NCBI RefSeq assembly: GCF_019052805.1
Contig: NZ_JAHQRJ010000001.1
Span: forward strand, 310,001 to 374,000
DNA from: Noviherbaspirillum sp. L7-7A
Lineage (GTDB): Bacteria > Pseudomonadota > Gammaproteobacteria > Burkholderiales > Burkholderiaceae_D
Length of the DNA stretch: 64,000 bases
Direction of reading: 5' to 3'
Positions 61,797 to 64,000 of this stretch are shown here, in pieces. Below the pieces are notes generated by a model. That model had not been told where the DNA came from. It was given only the letters and a program-made list of their open reading frames with translations, and made no database searches. The first letter of the stretch is position 1; each line of letters opens with the position of its first letter. The translations under genes were made by a program, and so were the position numbers.

Positions 61797-62904
61797 GCTG
61801 TTGAAGGTGACTGTCGGGGCTGCCGCGCCTGCCTTGAATGGGGCTCCGTGCGCGATAGGCTTCTCCCTGATGCCAACTCCACAACTTGCCCCTGGCCTGG
61901 TCTGGCCGCAAGGGCTGGCCCCTGGTCACCGAGGTGACATCCATGCCCAGGCTGGGATCATCTGCCACCAATGGCTTGATCGAGCGTAGCGCATAGGCCA
62001 CGCCCAAATCCACCTGGCTGTTCCAGTCCGGACGGTACAGATTGAGCTTGCCATCGCTTTTCTTGTAAGGGACTGGCGGCTGCACGCGCTTGTTCATCAT
62101 TGGCACCAGCGTGGCCCAGCCGTCCGGGTTGGACTGGCCAGGGGTTTGCTGCACCGTTGCCGGGCCCAGGGTTGCCAACTGATCAGCCAGTATGCGCGTG
62201 GCGGGACTGGATGCGATATAACTGCCATGCACGTGCGCCGCGGTATCCGGGTCGAGGCTTGCCAGTTCGGCATGCATGCCGATCAAGGCCTGGGCATGGT
62301 CGCTTACATCAATCAGCATGCTTTCTTCCATCAGCTCGCGGGCGCTGCTGGCCGCGGGCAAGCCATAACGCATCCGTTTGGCTGAGTGGGGAAAACCACC
62401 GGCTGTACCGGCCCGTATCGCGGCATAGGCGCGCTGATGGGCCTGCTGCGGCAGAACAAGATGAATCATGTTCATTTGCCAGGTGCCTTTTTCCGGGTCT
62501 TCCATCGAGGTCAGATAGGCCAGCATCACCACGTCGGACGGCAGGGACACGGACTCGACGTGGTGCGTGATCTGCTTGGCCACATTGGCATCATTCAGGA
62601 AGGCATTGCTCTGGCTGGCACGCGCCAGCACATGCGGTGCATCGGCAATGGGGGTTAACGGAAAACGCTTTCCCGCGATGTTGAGCACATGGGTGTCTGT
62701 CACGCCGCCGAGATGCGACAGATTGAAGAACAAGGTGCGCTCGTCCATCGCCCTTCCGCCACCGGAAGACCCGCCGCAGCCGGACAGCGCAGGCGGCAAG
62801 CCGAGGGCCATGCCCGCTGCGCCGGCGCGTGTCAGAAACTGGCGGCGGGTGAGGCGGCTGCTGTTGAGCAGTTGAGAAAGCAATGCATATTTTTCGACGT
62901 TCAT
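61747..62904 (-). CDS. Tat/lipoprotein-type exported protein, 5' part before a probable frameshift
   Basis: 385 codons. The N-terminus TRRQFLTRAGAAGMALGLPP is a twin-arginine signal and runs into a lipobox-like LSGCGG. The segment NLSHLGGVTDTHVLNIAGKR starts the mature domain; the rest is a helical domain with MIHLVLPQQAHQRAYAAIRA. From about residue 345 the frame becomes Arg/His/Gln-rich and unlike protein (DSHLQQHDRRHRAGCRHAHR), while the +1 frame stays sensible. Removing one base near 61858-61872 would join it to the 59529-61796 frame and give a protein of about 1,120 residues. It follows the pentapeptide-repeat gene by 30 bp. Confidence 0.6.
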   Translation of the reverse strand: MNVEKYALLSQLLNSSRLTRRQFLTRAGAAGMALGLPPALSGCGGSSGGGRAMDERTLFFNLSHLGGVTDTHVLNIAGKRFPLTPIADAPHVLARASQSNAFLNDANVAKQITHHVESVSLPSDVVMLAYLTSMEDPEKGTWQMNMIHLVLPQQAHQRAYAAIRAGTAGGFPHSAKRMRYGLPAASSARELMEESMLIDVSDHAQALIGMHAELASLDPDTAAHVHGSYIASSPATRILADQLATLGPATVQQTPGQSNPDGWATLVPMMNKRVQPPVPYKKSDGKLNLYRPDWNSQVDLGVAYALRSIKPLVADDPSLGMDVTSVTRGQPLRPDQARGKLWSWHQGEAYRARSPIQGRRGSPDSHLQQHDRRHRAGCRHAHRDQ

Positions 62905-62934
62905 GGCATGTTCTCTGATCCAGGAGTGATGGAA

Positions 62935-64000
62935 TTACCAGCCGGCGCGTGCTCGTTCTGGATACCCGTTGCAAAGGCTGGCTGGCGCGGCGGCGGGCAT
63001 ATAGGTGGCTGCATTGGCATACCATGCAGCAGGATCGTCCGGAGCGAGGCGTGACTTCCAGCGCAGGTTGCCGCCATCGGTGCGCGCCGGGCCGCAACCA
63101 GGCACGCCATCTGCACCGGCGGCCGCGCCATCCGGACAGATGATTGTTCTCGACAGCGGCGCAGGCGCCGGAGCATAGGCCAGTTGTAAGCAAACGTCCG
63201 TCGCTGCTGGTGGATTGCATCCCCGGGACGGGCAGGCGAAGCTGTTGTGCAGGAGGGCTGCAAGGTTCAGATAGATCAGGTTGCCGTCTGGACGAAAATC
63301 CAGATAGGCATTGCTCAGGTCGGCATACTCCAGCAAGGCGGCGCCAGCCAGGTCGGTGCCTTCGAGGTGGGCGTTGGTAAACCTGGTGGGGACGCCGTCG
63401 CTATTGGCACCGATCGATGCAGCGGCGAAGCTGGCTCCGGTCAGAACCGCCTTGTCAAACAGGCCGCCACGAATCTGAACGGCGCTGAAGTCGACGCCGT
63501 AAAGGTAGGCGTTGGAAAAATTCGTGTCCGTCATTTCCGCTTTATAAGCGCTGGCGCATTGCCGCGTTGTCCCGCCGTGGTTGGGCTCGGTTGTGACGCA
63601 CAGGCCGGGATAAGTGCTGTAAAAGTTTGCACCGTTGAAATCTGCGCCTGTCAGCGTGGAGAACGACAGGTTCACATTTTTCAGATGGGCACCTGCCAGC
63701 GTTGCAGCGACCCCGATGCTGCCTTTGCCGAGCGACGCCCCGTAGAGGTTGGCGCCGGACAGGTTTGCTCTGGCCAGATTGGCGCCATGCAAACGCGCCT
63801 GTTGCAGATTGGCGCATTGCTTGTCGACGCACTGCAGGCTGGCACGATCAAGCTGCGCGCCGGCCATGCTGGCGCCAGCGAGATTGATGCCATCCAGCGT
63901 GGCGTTGCTGAGCCTGGCGTTGTCGAGGATGGCATTCGCAAGATTGGCGCAGCGACCCTTGCTGCAACCCAGGCTGGCGCCACGCAGATCGGCACCGGTC
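62935..64000 (-). CDS. pentapeptide-repeat protein, N-terminus beyond the window
   Basis: At least 354 residues; the frame runs off the right edge, so the start is unseen. Repeats of the A(D/N)LxG type are clear at the edge (TGADLRGASLG, ANLANAILDNARLSNATLDG), continue through LHGANLARANLSGANLYGAS and FSTLTGADFNGANF and reach about LEGTDLAGAALLEYADLS, interrupted by Cys-bearing loops (CVDKQC, CVTTEPNHGG). This part should fold as a right-handed beta-helix. The C-terminal 100 residues are non-repetitive with several Cys. The gene precedes the exported lipoprotein gene on the same strand. Cys-pairs suggest an exported protein. Confidence 0.8.
   Translation of the reverse strand, partial: TGADLRGASLGCSKGRCANLANAILDNARLSNATLDGINLAGASMAGAQLDRASLQCVDKQCANLQQARLHGANLARANLSGANLYGASLGKGSIGVAATLAGAHLKNVNLSFSTLTGADFNGANFYSTYPGLCVTTEPNHGGTTRQCASAYKAEMTDTNFSNAYLYGVDFSAVQIRGGLFDKAVLTGASFAAASIGANSDGVPTRFTNAHLEGTDLAGAALLEYADLSNAYLDFRPDGNLIYLNLAALLHNSFACPSRGCNPPAATDVCLQLAYAPAPAPLSRTIICPDGAAAGADGVPGCGPARTDGGNLRWKSRLAPDDPAAWYANAATYMPAAAPASLCNGYPERARAGW

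Overview
The window is GC-rich, gene-dense bacterial chromosome. Its gene content points to a betaproteobacterium of the Burkholderiales, probably Oxalobacteraceae (Massilia, Noviherbaspirillum or Herbaspirillum type). The clues are the order gloB | methyltransferase - rnhA - dnaQ - tRNA-Val, a yejABEF transporter beside fabI, an ahpC-ahpF pair, a three-gene selenoneine locus, and a 25-residue membrane peptide of a kind I associate with that family. The placement is inferred from gene content, with no marker tree. I see no rRNA, prophage, insertion sequence or CRISPR array.

Layout. 0.3-6.4 kb: a small hypothetical gene and a minus-strand galactose operon, galT - M24 pseudo-peptidase - galK - GH2 glycosidase. 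6.4-7.6 kb: a repeat island with two facing copies of a structured repeat, two hexanucleotide tracts and a small MITE-like inverted repeat. 7.7-12.8 kb: two large fusion proteins, GH1-RmlD and glycosyltransferase-FAD protein, probably for surface glycan synthesis. 13-28.5 kb: accessory metabolism (SDR/DoxX-like protein, class II aldolase, tautomerase, secreted hydrolase, Tat-exported tyrosinase, an orphan hybrid-PAS histidine kinase, a PhyH-type dioxygenase, paired lipoproteins, an MFS carrier, an SGNH hydrolase, a sirtuin). 28.6-31 kb: ahpC and ahpF with a possible OxyR site and a clear terminator, followed by a second MITE-like repeat. 31.5-35.5 kb: an OmpR/EnvZ-type pair, two small proteins and a YdjM-like membrane protein.

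35.5-38.7 kb: selenoneine locus, selD/senC and senB on the minus strand and senA divergent, with start codons only 20 bp apart. 38.8-41.3 kb: rhlE and fabI. 41.6-42.7 kb: an isolated gene of lower GC whose protein ends in a eukaryotic-type CaaX box (CVIL) and has weak TIKI/ChaN-like motifs. 42.9-48.4 kb: yejABEF peptide importer. 48.4-55.2 kb: OYE-type reductase, DUF1275 protein, mltD, gloB, methyltransferase, rnhA, dnaQ, tRNA-Val(CAC). 55.2-59.5 kb: small and stress-type proteins, DUF72, two exported proteins and a YegD-like Hsp70. 59.5-64 kb: a Tat/lipoprotein gene of about 1,100 codons that is frameshifted in this sequence, behind a pentapeptide-repeat protein cut by the window edge.

Best candidates for new biology are the CaaX-ending protein at 41.6 kb, the covarying structured repeat pair at 6.6-7.2 kb, the compact divergent selenoneine locus, the adjacent fusion glycan enzymes, and the pentapeptide/exported-lipoprotein pair at the right edge.
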